The position numbers and the translations under genes are program-made. A stretch of DNA of 64,000 nt, taken from contig JBCCXL010000001.1 of assembly GCA_039191605.1 (NCBI GenBank), forward strand, positions 558,001-622,000, in the 5' to 3' direction. Shown piece after piece: positions 34,000 to 42,154 of the stretch. Positions within the stretch are counted from its first letter, which is position 1; the number at the start of each line of letters is the position of its first letter. A model generated the notes under the pieces. It had not been told where the DNA came from, ran no database searches, and saw only the letters and a program-made list of their open reading frames with translations. The stretch comes from JBCCXL01 sp039191605 (lineage in GTDB: Bacteria > Acidobacteriota > Thermoanaerobaculia > Multivoradales > JAHZIX01).

Positions 34000-34790
34000 G
34001 TCGTCGACCGCTGGTGGCAGCGAATTGGAAGATGAATAAAGTTCGCTCCGAGGCCCGGGAGTGGTGCCTCGGCCTTCGACAGGGCCTGGAGGAGGTTTCC
34101 TCGGAACGCGACGCTGCCTCCCTGCCGGAGATTTTGCTCTGCGCCGGCCCCACCCTGCTCACCACGGTGGCGGAGGGGCTCGCCGGCTCATCCATCTCCT
34201 GGGGTGGACAGGATCTCCATGTGGAGAGCTCGGGGGCCTTCACCGGCGATATTTCCGCGGCGCAGCTGACGGACGTCGGCTGCGCCTGGGTGCTTTGTGG
34301 CCACAGCGAGCGGCGGCGAGACCATGGTGAGCAGGATGAGCTGGTGGGCCACAAGGCCGCCGCCGCGCGAGCCGGCGGCCTACGTCCGGTGGTGTGCATC
34401 GGCGAGGGTCTCGAAGAGCGGCGCTCCGGAAGGGCTCTCGAAGTGCTCGACCAGCAGCTCACCACCGCCTATCGCAGCGCGCTGGACCAGCTCGAGGTCT
34501 CGAGTCTGCCCGCTACCGATTGGGTGTTGGCCTATGAGCCGGTGTGGGCTATTGGCACCGGAGAAACGGCGACTCCAGAAATCGCCCAGCAAGCCCATCG
34601 ATCGCTGCGCCAGCGTCTTCAAGCCCTCGGCGGTGAAGAGCTCGCGCAGCACCTGAGAATTCTCTACGGGGGCTCGGTCAAGCCCGGCAATGCCGCCGAG
34701 CTGATGGCCCAGCCGGACGTCGATGGCTTCCTGGTAGGGGGCGCAAGTCTTGACCCCGAGAAATTCTGCGCTATCATCGTCAATTCCTGA
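33996..34790 (+). CDS. tpiA: Triosephosphate isomerase
   Basis: TIM-barrel enzyme interconverting dihydroxyacetone phosphate and glyceraldehyde 3-phosphate. Features: VAANWKMNK (active-site Lys), WVLCGHSERR (catalytic His), LAYEPVWAIGTG (catalytic Glu), and ILYGGSVKPGNAAELM with VDGFLVGGASL for phosphate binding. 264 residues. The ATG overlaps the pgk stop by four bases. Confidence 0.97.
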   Translation: MSRRPLVAANWKMNKVRSEAREWCLGLRQGLEEVSSERDAASLPEILLCAGPTLLTTVAEGLAGSSISWGGQDLHVESSGAFTGDISAAQLTDVGCAWVLCGHSERRRDHGEQDELVGHKAAAARAGGLRPVVCIGEGLEERRSGRALEVLDQQLTTAYRSALDQLEVSSLPATDWVLAYEPVWAIGTGETATPEIAQQAHRSLRQRLQALGGEELAQHLRILYGGSVKPGNAAELMAQPDVDGFLVGGASLDPEKFCAIIVNS

Positions 34791-34872
34791 TCTGCCAGGG
34801 GGTAGGGCCGGTATGTCGGCAGATCGGCTCGCACCCTGAAGCGCCGCAGCGCACCCGAGGAGATATCGCACC

Positions 34873-35388
34873 GTGCTTTACGTCATCTACGCTATCCACG
34901 TCATCGTCTGCATCTTTTTGATCATGGTCGTGCTCCTGCAGCGCGGCAAGGGCGCCGACCTCTCCGTCTTTGGTGGTGGTAGCACCCAGGCCGCGTTCGG
35001 CGCTCGCGGTACGGCGACCCTTCTGCACAAGCTGACGGTGACCTTCTTCATCATCTTCATCCTCACCACCATGACCATCGCTTATCTGCAGGGAGCCCGC
35101 TCCGATCGTAGCGTGGTCGATGGTTTGGACGAGGGGAATGCGGTTGCGGCGGAGGCTGAGGGCGAGCAAGCTCCGGCAGAAGCCGGGGACGGGGAAGCTG
35201 AGGACGATGCTGCTGCTGCCGATGATGCCGCTGCGGACACCGCAGAAGGTGAGGCTACCGAGAGCACGGATGCTACCGAGCCGGCCGCAGGCGATGCCGC
35301 TAGCGGAGATGACGGGGCGGCCGCTGCACCGGAAGGGGATACAGCGACGGACTCTGGGGATTCCAGCGCCGAAGCATCGGACGGCTGA
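34873..35388 (+). CDS. secG: Preprotein translocase subunit SecG with long acidic tail
   Basis: Small subunit of the SecYEG channel. The first ~75 residues are typical: a membrane span (VIYAIHVIVCIFLIMVVLLQ), the conserved loop RGKGADLSVFGGGSTQAAFGARG, and a second span (LTVTFFIIFILTTMTIAYLQ). An unusual ~90-residue tail follows, composed almost entirely of Ala, Glu, Asp, Gly, Thr and Ser. GTG start with GAGGAG ten bases upstream. It lies in the common tpiA-secG-tRNA-Leu order. Confidence 0.93.
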   Translation: MLYVIYAIHVIVCIFLIMVVLLQRGKGADLSVFGGGSTQAAFGARGTATLLHKLTVTFFIIFILTTMTIAYLQGARSDRSVVDGLDEGNAVAAEAEGEQAPAEAGDGEAEDDAAAADDAAADTAEGEATESTDATEPAAGDAASGDDGAAAAPEGDTATDSGDSSAEASDG

Positions 35389-35445
35389 TCCACTTCTCAC
35401 GCGAAAAGATTCAACCTTTGTTGGTCTAGATAGGGGCAACAAGAG

Positions 35446-35474
35446 AAGACAAAGATCGAGCGGGCTGCTAGAAT
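35446..35474 (+). promoter_or_regulatory. Putative promoter of tRNA-Leu
   Basis: AAGACA (35446-35451) and TAGAAT (35469-35474) are separated by 17 bases, with an extended -10 TG two bases before the hexamer. The -10 ends 13 bases before the tRNA. Confidence 0.5.
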
Positions 35475-35487
35475 CCCGCTCCACCAC

Positions 35488-35574
35488 GCCGAAGTGGCGG
35501 AATTGGTAGACGCGCACGGTTGAGGGCCGTGTGGAGTAAAATCCGTGCCGGTTCGAGTCCGGCCTTCGGCACCA
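35488..35574 (+). tRNA. tRNA-Leu (GAG)
   Basis: An 87-base class II tRNA. Acceptor stem GCCGAAG/CTTCGGC, D-arm with GGTAGACGCG, anticodon stem-loop CACGG-TTGAGGG-CCGTG with anticodon GAG, a long variable arm, T-arm with GGTTCGAGTCC and an encoded CCA. Confidence 0.97.
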
Positions 35575-35613
35575 TTCATCTCTTGGTCTCATGCCCGATC
35601 GATACCGTTCCAC

Positions 35614-35670
35614 CCAGGGGCACTGTTACCAGGGGCGCTGTGACCAGGAGCGCTGTGACCAGGGGCAGCC
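35614..35670. repeat. Tandem repeat, ~3.7 x 15 bp
   Basis: Units CCAGGGGCACTGTTA (35614), CCAGGGGCGCTGTGA (35629), CCAGGAGCGCTGTGA (35644) and a partial CCAGGGGCAGCC (35659) lie between tRNA-Leu and mobA. Confidence 0.85.
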
Positions 35671-35717
35671 AGAGAGATTCGAATCGCGGCTCTATCAGCG
35701 GCCGATGATTCCCGCGC

Positions 35718-35758
35718 AACGCCGCCGCTACTCCAGCGGGCGGCGTTTTCGCTTTTTT
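35718..35758 (+). terminator. Rho-independent terminator
   Basis: Nine-bp stem AACGCCGCC (35718-35726) and GGCGGCGTT (35739-35747), followed by TTCGCTTTTTT. It ends the secG/tRNA-Leu region ahead of mobA. Confidence 0.85.
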
Positions 35759-35820
35759 GGGCTGGCCCTTCCTGGGCTGCGCTTGAGAGCGTGGAGTGAA
35801 TTGGGCGGAGGGCTTGATCA

Positions 35821-36471
35821 ATGACCCTTCGTCCGCTGGTTGGAGTGGCTCTTGCTGGGGGGCAATCCCGTCGCCTAGGGCGAGACAAGGCGATGCTTCC
35901 GGCGAGCTCCCACCAAAGCTTTGCCGAGCGCGCGGTCAGCTTGCTGCAAGAGGTGGCGGAAATCGTCGTGGTAGCGGACGGAGGTCGCCAGCGAGTGGCC
36001 GGCGTGCCGAGCCTTCGGGATGCGCCGGGGGCCGCAGGCCCTGCGGCGGGACTGCTCGCCGCGGCGCAGGCCTACCCCGGGCAGCCTCTCTTGGTGTTGG
36101 CCTGTGATCTACCGGCAGTGAGCCCCGAGCTGCTGCGGGAGCTGGCGCATCGGGAGGTAGCGGCGGACCTCTTCCTGCCCCGCTGGCATTCGCGGGAGGG
36201 AAGGGAACGGCTCGAGCCCCTCTGTGCTCGCTGGTCGCCGAAGGTGCTGGCGGAGCTCGCCAATAGAGTTCGCGACGGCGCAATGGCCCTCCATCCCCTG
36301 GCGCGCACTGGGCAGCTGCACGGGGATAGCAGCAAGGCTTCGGGCTCGGGCCTGTTGGTGAGTTATCTGGAGGCAGGAGCCCTTGCGGTCCTCGGCTCGC
36401 CGGAACAGCTCTTTCTCAACGTCAATCGCGAGAGCGATTGGCGGCGCTGGCGCCGCGGCCAGGGCACATGA
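35821..36471 (+). CDS. mobA: Molybdenum cofactor guanylyltransferase
   Basis: Adds GMP to molybdopterin to make the guanine dinucleotide cofactor. The nucleotide-binding signature VGVALAGGQSRRLGRDKAML is at residues 6-25. LVLACDLPAVSPELL, with the metal-binding Asp, is near 93, and the C-terminal LFLNVNRESDW matches the usual NxNxPxD position. 216 residues. No other molybdopterin genes are in the window. Confidence 0.88.
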   Translation: MTLRPLVGVALAGGQSRRLGRDKAMLPASSHQSFAERAVSLLQEVAEIVVVADGGRQRVAGVPSLRDAPGAAGPAAGLLAAAQAYPGQPLLVLACDLPAVSPELLRELAHREVAADLFLPRWHSREGRERLEPLCARWSPKVLAELANRVRDGAMALHPLARTGQLHGDSSKASGSGLLVSYLEAGALAVLGSPEQLFLNVNRESDWRRWRRGQGT

Positions 36472-36526
36472 TGGTGCTGTCTCTCGATCGGTCGCCTAGC
36501 GACCAACTGGCCCGCCCCTGACCCGC

Positions 36527-36913
36527 CTAGCGGCGAGAGGGGTTTGGAGGGCCTCCCCGCTCGTTCTCGCAGATTTCGCAGGGGCAGAGCTGGCGGAGAT
36601 ATTCGAAATCGTAGATTCCGGTGCCGTGGCCGTCGGACCACAGCATCGAGAGGGCGTAGCGCCCCACCGGTCGAAGCGACTCCAGCTGCACCGGCCGTCT
36701 CGGCGGCTGGAAGTGCAGGGTGCCGCCATGACCCTGACAGGCGGCGCAGGGGCACCAGCCCCGCAGCTGGTCGTAGGGGTGTTCCCCTTCATGGCCGTCC
36801 TGCCACACCAAGCGCAGGATCCGGCGCTCCGGATCACGGTGAGCCCCGATCAGTGCCGGTACGGCGCCAGTGCTGGAACTCGTGCCGGAGCTCGGGCTTT
36901 GAACCTCGCTCAT
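36527..36913 (-). CDS. DUF971 domain protein
   Basis: 128-residue protein containing the DUF971 domain, also found at the N-terminus of gamma-butyrobetaine hydroxylase. It has LRLVWQDGHEGEHPYDQLRGWCPCAACQG near 33-61 and a second half ending YLRQLCPCEICENER. Two CPCxxC-type cysteine clusters suggest metal binding. Related stand-alone proteins occur with iron-sulfur carrier genes, but the function is unclear. It overlaps yidD by four bases. Confidence 0.85.
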   Translation of the reverse strand: MSEVQSPSSGTSSSTGAVPALIGAHRDPERRILRLVWQDGHEGEHPYDQLRGWCPCAACQGHGGTLHFQPPRRPVQLESLRPVGRYALSMLWSDGHGTGIYDFEYLRQLCPCEICENERGGPPNPSRR

Positions 36914-37380
36914 CGAGGCTTCTCCTTGGTCTCTGGGGAACTCTTCTCCCCTTCATCCACGACAACAGGATCGAAGGTACCAGCTGGCGTCCAGGGGCCG
37001 CAACGCAGAATACGCCAGACCGCCATGGGAACGCCTCGGGCGGTGCCGTGATGGCGAATTGCGTCCTCGCCGTAGTGGCTGCAGGTGGGGGTGAATCGGC
37101 AATGAACCCCCATTCCGGGCATGCGCGGAGAGAGGGTGGCCTGGTAGGCGTCGATAGAGGTCAGCAGGAGCCGAGAGGAGAGTTGATAGCGGGACGGGAG
37201 AGCGAGATCTACCGCCAAAAGGAGCAGGGCGATCCAAAGAATGCGCTTGAGGCGCCGCCGGTGAGCCAGGCTGGCTTCTTTCTTCTGTTCGTTCTCTTCA
37301 AGGCATGTCTCTACCGCATTGGCTTTTGGACCGTCGGTCTCGGAAAGACTCGCTGCGTCTTCAGCTCCCATGGACCACAA
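36910..37380 (-). CDS. yidD: YidD-family membrane protein insertion factor
   Basis: The YidD core is unmistakable near residues 73-143: LTSIDAYQATLSPRMPGMGVHCRFTPTCSHYGEDAIRHHG through VWRILRCGPWTPAGTFDPV, with the conserved Cys residues. YidD assists YidC-dependent membrane insertion. Normal members have about 70-90 residues; this one has 156, with an N-terminal extension that contains a membrane span (ILWIALLLLAVDLAL near 47-61) and a polar tail. The start overlaps the DUF2752 gene by 20 bases. It is not near rnpA/yidC here. Confidence 0.9.
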   Translation of the reverse strand: MWSMGAEDAASLSETDGPKANAVETCLEENEQKKEASLAHRRRLKRILWIALLLLAVDLALPSRYQLSSRLLLTSIDAYQATLSPRMPGMGVHCRFTPTCSHYGEDAIRHHGTARGVPMAVWRILRCGPWTPAGTFDPVVVDEGEKSSPETKEKPR

Positions 37381-37774
37381 GATAAACCCAATTCCCTAGA
37401 ACCGCTAGAGCCAGGGCAATGCGCACTGGCCACGGCCACTGGATCGGCAGCCGAGGAACGGGGCGTCTGCTGATCACCCAGGCGAGGGATGCCACCCCGC
37501 CGACGAGGAAGAGGATCCACGCCACCGTGGCCAGCGGGCTTACGGCGAAGGCAGCGCCAAAGTCAAAGTGGGCCATGGCGAGGGCGGCGCGGGTGGTTCC
37601 GCAGCCGGGGCAGGGGTAGCCGGTGACCAGTTTCGTTGGGCACCCTGGTAGGCCAGAAGCTAGCCGGGTGGCCCAGGGAGAGAGGGCCAGCGCCGACAGG
37701 GCGAAGGCCCCCCAGATGAGGCCGAGCTGGCGGGCTCCCTTTTGCCTTAAAGCTTCCCGTCGTTGGTCATCCAT
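37361..37774 (-). CDS. DUF2752 membrane protein
   Basis: 137 residues with the DUF2752 hallmark TGYPCPGCGTTRA near residues 48-60, flanked by three hydrophobic segments (about 20-38, 77-97 and 115-135). The two Cys of CPGC may bind metal or be redox active; the function is unknown. First gene of the DUF2752-yidD-DUF971 transcription unit. Confidence 0.85.
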   Translation of the reverse strand: MDDQRREALRQKGARQLGLIWGAFALSALALSPWATRLASGLPGCPTKLVTGYPCPGCGTTRAALAMAHFDFGAAFAVSPLATVAWILFLVGGVASLAWVISRRPVPRLPIQWPWPVRIALALAVLGNWVYLVVHGS

Positions 37775-37927
37775 CGCTCAGGGAGCTCCCATTCGGAATC
37801 TTCTGATTGGATCTGAGCGGATGCAGCTCGTTCTCGAGAGGGTATCCGAGATGGAAGCATCCACCCGGCGGCTCTGACATCCTGAGGGCGATTCCTCCAG
37901 GCAGAGCCGCCGGGCCTCAATCGGGTA

Positions 37928-38677
37928 TTAGCCGCCGCCGCCGGCCGCGGCGGCGAGCCCGGCAATGCTCGCTCCAAAGATCAGGACCGTGCCGACGATG
38001 CACACGCAACATACCGTGACCAGCAGAACCACCGCGAGGATGGCTTTCTGTTCGGTGGTGCGATGCAAGATCGCGAGGCCAAAGACGTAGAAGACCAGTG
38101 CCCAGATGGCTGCACCGATGCCACCGATGATGGGAACGATTTGAGCTAGCTGTGCTGTGGAGGCGAAGGCTACCGTACGCACCGAGCCCTCGAATCCAGC
38201 CTCGGACTCGCCGAGTCCACCGACGACCTGCAGCGCGAGATGGAGCAGGCCGGCTCCGATGAACAGGCCGATGACCGCAAAGATGGGGGTCAGGATCAGT
38301 CCTAAGAACCCACCTGCGCCAGAAGCCAAAGCGCTGTTGGCATCTCCGCCGAAGGGCAGAGTCATGGCAGTGTTCAGCACCGTGCTGTAGACGAAGCCGA
38401 AAATACCGCCGATGACCGCGAGGATCACCGCGTAGAGAATCGGCCCAACGTAATCTCCGGTAGAGGCCGGAGTCCGCTCATAAGCTTCCCGCGGACTGGT
38501 GACGAAGAGCTTGACGGTCTCGATCAGAGCGGGGAAGAAGCCCAGCTGGTCCCGCTGCTCCCAGGGAATCGGAGGCCGGGTGGGACCACCGTAGGGCGGG
38601 CCCGGGGGTGGCGGTGGAGCCTGAGCAAAAGCGTCGTCCGGCGGCGGTGGCGGCGGTGCGAAATTGTCTTCAGCCAT
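37928..38677 (-). CDS. YIP1-family membrane protein with proline-rich N-terminus
   Basis: 249 residues. A cytoplasmic Pro-rich head (PPPPPPDD, then PPPPPGPPYGG) is followed by the domain start FFPALIETVKLFVTSPREAYERT, characteristic of bacterial Yip1-like proteins, and five hydrophobic segments. The role of bacterial Yip1-like proteins is unknown. It is the neighbour of a DUF4870 protein with a similar Pro-rich head, so the two may act together. Confidence 0.82.
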   Translation of the reverse strand: MAEDNFAPPPPPPDDAFAQAPPPPPGPPYGGPTRPPIPWEQRDQLGFFPALIETVKLFVTSPREAYERTPASTGDYVGPILYAVILAVIGGIFGFVYSTVLNTAMTLPFGGDANSALASGAGGFLGLILTPIFAVIGLFIGAGLLHLALQVVGGLGESEAGFEGSVRTVAFASTAQLAQIVPIIGGIGAAIWALVFYVFGLAILHRTTEQKAILAVVLLVTVCCVCIVGTVLIFGASIAGLAAAAGGGG

Positions 38678-38734
38678 GAAGTGGCCTCCTTTGAAATGGA
38701 GCCAGCGCCGGAGAGCCCCCAGCGCTGGTCACCC

Positions 38735-39322
38735 TCAGAATTGATCGGCGTATTGGCTCAGGCCAGGAATCAGATACCGCTCGCCCTTGGTGGCCTTCAC
38801 GATGCAAAGGATGGTGAGCACCATCCAGCCGAGGACGTAGGGGATATAGAGCAGGAAGGTGATGCAGCCGACAAAGGGAATCATGCTCAGAACGCCGATG
38901 AACAGACCGATCACGATGGAGGCGGCGAAGAGCAGGAGGCCGTTCTTGGCGTGCCACTGCACTTCCTTGTCCTCGGTCTCCACGAGGAAGGGAATCAGCG
39001 CCAGGGGGCCGAGGTAGGCCAGGACCAGCATCAGAGTGTTGTCGCTGCGGGCGCCGGCCCCGCCGCCGGGGGGTGGCCCCGGAGGAGGAGGCGTTGCGCC
39101 AGCGGGGGCGACGGGTGGTGGTGGCGGTGGCCCCGCGTCCGCCGGGGGCGGGGGCGGAGCGGCCTGGGTGGCCGGGGGTGGAGGTGGTGGTGCCGCCGCG
39201 GCGGCACCCTCAGTCGTCTCGTTGGGGGTCTGCTGATCGGGCTCGTTCGCAGGCGTTGCTCCGTCGGCTCCCAAAGGCTGAGGGGGACCGGGAACGCCAG
39301 AATTTTCGGGCGAATCAGACAT
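38735..39322 (-). CDS. DUF4870-like membrane protein with proline-rich N-terminus
   Basis: 195 residues. The N-terminal ~95 are Pro/Ala-rich (runs of five to six prolines). The C-terminal ~100 match the DUF4870/Tic20-like pattern: VLAYLGPLALIPFLVETEDKEVQWHAKNGLLLF, then three further hydrophobic stretches ending in VKATKGERYLIPGL. The ATG at 39322 is chosen because AGGAGG lies six bases upstream. The gene is 57 bases upstream of the YIP1 gene. Confidence 0.85.
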   Translation of the reverse strand: MSDSPENSGVPGPPQPLGADGATPANEPDQQTPNETTEGAAAAAPPPPPPATQAAPPPPPADAGPPPPPPVAPAGATPPPPGPPPGGGAGARSDNTLMLVLAYLGPLALIPFLVETEDKEVQWHAKNGLLLFAASIVIGLFIGVLSMIPFVGCITFLLYIPYVLGWMVLTILCIVKATKGERYLIPGLSQYADQF

Positions 39323-39440
39323 CGTTAGCCTCCTAGACACAGAGGTACACGGAAAGGGCTACAGAAAACAGCACTGAAAAGTCAGAATCCGTTTCAGTGT
39401 ACCCTCTGCCAGGCCCTGGGCTCAACTGCGAGAAGAGGGA

Positions 39441-40082
39441 CTACGAGGAGCTAGAGTCCTCAGTTTCGCTCTCGAGAGCAGTGAGTCCCAACGCAGCGAG
39501 GTGGTTGTGGAGACTGTCGAGGCTTCCCGGGTGTACATCCAGGGCGAGGGTGACCCGCTCACCGTAGTTTTCGTCGGCAAGCTCGATCTGCGGCGGCCGC
39601 AGGCAGCGCTTGACGGCACCGAGCTGCTCGTAGGGTAGCTGGACGACGAGTCGCCGGCGGGGAATGCGGGCAATGCGGGGAGCACCGTGGATCACCAGCC
39701 GGGCGGCGTCTCCATAGGCTCGCACTAGGCCCCCCTTGCCAAGCTTGATGCCGCCAAACCAGCGCACCACCGCCACCAGGGCGTCGGAGAGCTCAGCGCC
39801 GCGAAGGGCCTGGAGGATCGGCAGCCCGGCGGTGCCTCGGGGCTCGCCGTCGTCGCTGAAGCCCTCCTCGGGGCGGGGGCCGATGCGCAGGCCCCAGCAG
39901 ACGTGATTGGCGCCGTCGTAGCGCTCCCGCAGCTGACGCAGGATCTGAACGGCGCCTTCTCGATCTTGTACCGGCTCGGCGATGGCCAGGAAGCGGCTGC
40001 GGCGCTCCCGCATCTCGTCTTCCCGGTAGGTTGCGAGGGCGTGGTAGCCCCCGGCGGGAAGGTCGCCGTCCGCGGCGGTCAC
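39441..40082 (-). CDS. yigZ: YigZ/IMPACT-family protein (UPF0029)
   Basis: 213 residues. The N-terminal UPF0029 domain carries RRSRFLAIAEPV, the family signature DDGEPRGTAGLPILQAL and VVRWFGGIKLGKGGLVRAYGDA. A C-terminal DUF1949-like domain (LVVQLPYEQLGAVKRCL onward) follows. The eukaryotic homologue IMPACT regulates translation; the bacterial role is not settled. The start overlaps the end of bshA by four bases. Confidence 0.92.
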   Translation of the reverse strand: MTAADGDLPAGGYHALATYREDEMRERRSRFLAIAEPVQDREGAVQILRQLRERYDGANHVCWGLRIGPRPEEGFSDDGEPRGTAGLPILQALRGAELSDALVAVVRWFGGIKLGKGGLVRAYGDAARLVIHGAPRIARIPRRRLVVQLPYEQLGAVKRCLRPPQIELADENYGERVTLALDVHPGSLDSLHNHLAALGLTALESETEDSSSS

Positions 40083-41224
40083 GGAGCGCTGCCGGCGTCG
40101 CGGGCGGCGAGCACTTCCTCGTAAAGGCTGCGGTAGCGCAGAACGGTGCGGGCCTGATCGAAGCGCTCCACGGCCCCCTCGCGAGCGGCGAGACCGAAGC
40201 GGCGGTGGCGCTCGTCGTCCTGCAGCAGGGAAAGGGCCGCATCGGCCATCCCGTCGACGTCTCCCAGGGGAAGCAGAAAGCCGTCGACGCCGTCCCGCAC
40301 GACCTCCGGCAGACCACCAACGGCGGTGGCGATCACCGGAACCTGGCAGGAGAGAGCTTCCAGGGCGGCGAGGCCGAAGGACTCGGTCTCCGAGGGCAGC
40401 AGGAAGAGGTCTGCACCCACCAAAACCTCCTCTACCACCGGCAGGTTGCCGGTGAAGGTGATGGCGTGGCAGATCTTGAGGTCACGGCACATCTGCTCCA
40501 CTCGGCTGCGTTCCGGCCCGTCCCCCACCAGCAACAGGCGACTAGGCAACTGCTGGTGGACTCGGGCGAAGACCTGAACCACGTCCTCCACCCGCTTGAC
40601 CGGGCGGAAGTTGGAAATGTGGACCAGAATGCGCTCGTCTTCCTGCTGCGCCCAGCATCGAGCTCCGGGTCGATCCTGGAAGCGATCGAAGCGAGTCGGG
40701 TCGATGAAGTTGGGGACGACGCGAATCGGCCGCTGGATCGAGAAACGCTCTCGGGTGGCGCGCTCGAGATCCTTGGAGACGGTGGTTACGGCATCGGATT
40801 CCACGATGCCGAAGCGGGTGGTTTCCAAATAGCTGGGATCGTTGCCCACCAGGGTGATGTCGGTGCCGTGGAGGGTGGTCACCACCGGCAGCGGCTGCGG
40901 GGCAAGGATCTCCCGAGCGAGCACCGCAGAGACCGCATTGGGTACGGCGTAATGGGCGTGGATCAAATCGAGACCCTGGTGTCGCGCAACTTCGACGATC
41001 TTGGTTGCCAGGGCGAGGCTATAGGGGGGGTACTCGAAGAGGGGGTAATGGGGGACGAGAACCTCATGGTAATACAGCCTCGAAGAGCTCAGGGTCAGCC
41101 TGGAGGGGGCGTCGTAGCTGATGATGTGTACGTCGTCGCCGCCGGCGGCGAGGGCCATGGCGAGCTCCGTGGCCACTACGCCAGAGCCGCCGAAGCTGGG
41201 GTAACAGCTAATGCCGATTTTCAT
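40079..41224 (-). CDS. bshA: N-acetyl-alpha-D-glucosaminyl L-malate synthase
   Basis: GT4-family glycosyltransferase joining UDP-GlcNAc and L-malate, the first step of bacillithiol synthesis. The N-terminus MKIGISCYPSFGGSGVVATELAMALA is diagnostic, with HAHYAVPNAVSAVLAREIL near 96, TLHGTDITLVGNDPSY near 124 and ISNFRPVKRVEDVV near 211. The sugar-nucleotide motif LLPSETESFGLAALEAL closes the C-terminal domain. Full length at 381 residues. bshB1 and bshC lie just upstream on the same strand. Confidence 0.95.
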   Translation of the reverse strand: MKIGISCYPSFGGSGVVATELAMALAAGGDDVHIISYDAPSRLTLSSSRLYYHEVLVPHYPLFEYPPYSLALATKIVEVARHQGLDLIHAHYAVPNAVSAVLAREILAPQPLPVVTTLHGTDITLVGNDPSYLETTRFGIVESDAVTTVSKDLERATRERFSIQRPIRVVPNFIDPTRFDRFQDRPGARCWAQQEDERILVHISNFRPVKRVEDVVQVFARVHQQLPSRLLLVGDGPERSRVEQMCRDLKICHAITFTGNLPVVEEVLVGADLFLLPSETESFGLAALEALSCQVPVIATAVGGLPEVVRDGVDGFLLPLGDVDGMADAALSLLQDDERHRRFGLAAREGAVERFDQARTVLRYRSLYEEVLAARDAGSAP

Positions 41225-41285
41225 CCTCTGAACGCTCCTAGAGTGCTGAAAGTTCGCGGCCGCGATTCCGCGCTGTCGTCACTGC

Positions 41286-41374
41286 GTCGCCAGTTGGTGG
41301 GTCGCCAGTTGGTGGGTCGCCCGCGAGGGGCCTACGAATCAGAGGCCCGCAAGCCCGAGGTCCGCAAGCCCGAG
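41286..41374. repeat. Two short tandem arrays with 15-bp period
   Basis: In the gap between bshB1 and bshA, GTCGCCAGTTGGTGG occurs twice in perfect tandem (41286-41300, 41301-41315) with a partial third copy. Further on, CCGCAAGCCCGAG occurs at 41347 and 41362, again 15 bases apart. Confidence 0.85.
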
Positions 41375-41389
41375 ATACAGAGGTCCCGA

Positions 41390-42154
41390 TCAAAGGACTC
41401 CGCCGGGAATCACCGCCAGGGGATCCGCTACGGAAAGCGGGAGGCGACTGGTGAAGGGCTCTCCGAAGGTCGCGCCGATGAGCTGTCCGAAGTGCCGGGC
41501 GCGACCCTCGACAGCGAGGGCGTACTCCGGCGTCGAGACCTTGGTGATGACGCCGTCATTCGGCCTTGCCTCAGCGTCTCCATCGCCCTGGGCCTGAAGG
41601 CGGGCGTGGTAGAGCTGGCTGGAGTAGGCGGCGAGGGATTCGATCTTCTGGGGCCAGGCGGCGGTGACGTCCACCACGAAGCGAGGCTCGAAGGGATCGT
41701 GCTGCATGTAGCTGAATACGGCCGCTGGGCGATGGGGTTCGCCGCTGCCGCGGCCCCGTAGGCCGGCGTAGAAGGTGGCATCGGCCACCAGTTGATGGGC
41801 GCGGCCGTGGTCCGGGTGACGATCCGCCGGGGTTGGCCCCAGCAGAACCTGAGGCCGGGTACGCCGCAGCAGTGCGATGAGGGCATCCTCTTCGTCGACG
41901 CCCCGACGCAGCTGGGCGTCACCGCAATCGAGGAAGCTCAAGCTCACGGCTCCGAGAGCTTCTGCCGCCGCTTCCGCCTCTCGCTGGCGCTCTTGCGGGG
42001 TGCCGCGGGTTCCCGCTTCTCCGCGGGTGAGGTGACAAATGCCCACCCGGCGTCCCTGTGCCGCTAGCTTCGCGAGGGTGCCACCGCAGCCCAGCTCTAC
42101 GTCGTCGGGGTGGGCGCCGATGGCGAGAACGTCGAGGCTGGCTTCGCCGCTCAT
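41390..42154 (-). CDS. bshB1: N-acetylglucosaminyl-L-malate deacetylase
   Basis: Zinc-dependent LmbE-like deacetylase, the second step of bacillithiol synthesis. The metal and catalytic motif is LAIGAHPDDVELGCGGTLAKLA at residues 11-32, with the distal His in DRHPDHGRAHQLV near 111. The family's FEPRFVVDVTAAWPQKIESLAAYSSQ is near 156. 254 residues. The start overlaps the bshC stop by four bases. Confidence 0.94.
   Translation of the reverse strand: MSGEASLDVLAIGAHPDDVELGCGGTLAKLAAQGRRVGICHLTRGEAGTRGTPQERQREAEAAAEALGAVSLSFLDCGDAQLRRGVDEEDALIALLRRTRPQVLLGPTPADRHPDHGRAHQLVADATFYAGLRGRGSGEPHRPAAVFSYMQHDPFEPRFVVDVTAAWPQKIESLAAYSSQLYHARLQAQGDGDAEARPNDGVITKVSTPEYALAVEGRARHFGQLIGATFGEPFTSRLPLSVADPLAVIPGGVL

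Noticed and set aside
40031..41761. 576-codon plus-strand open frame opposite yigZ, bshA and bshB1
   Set aside because: It crosses three recognised minus-strand genes and their repeat-containing gap with no protein-like motif.
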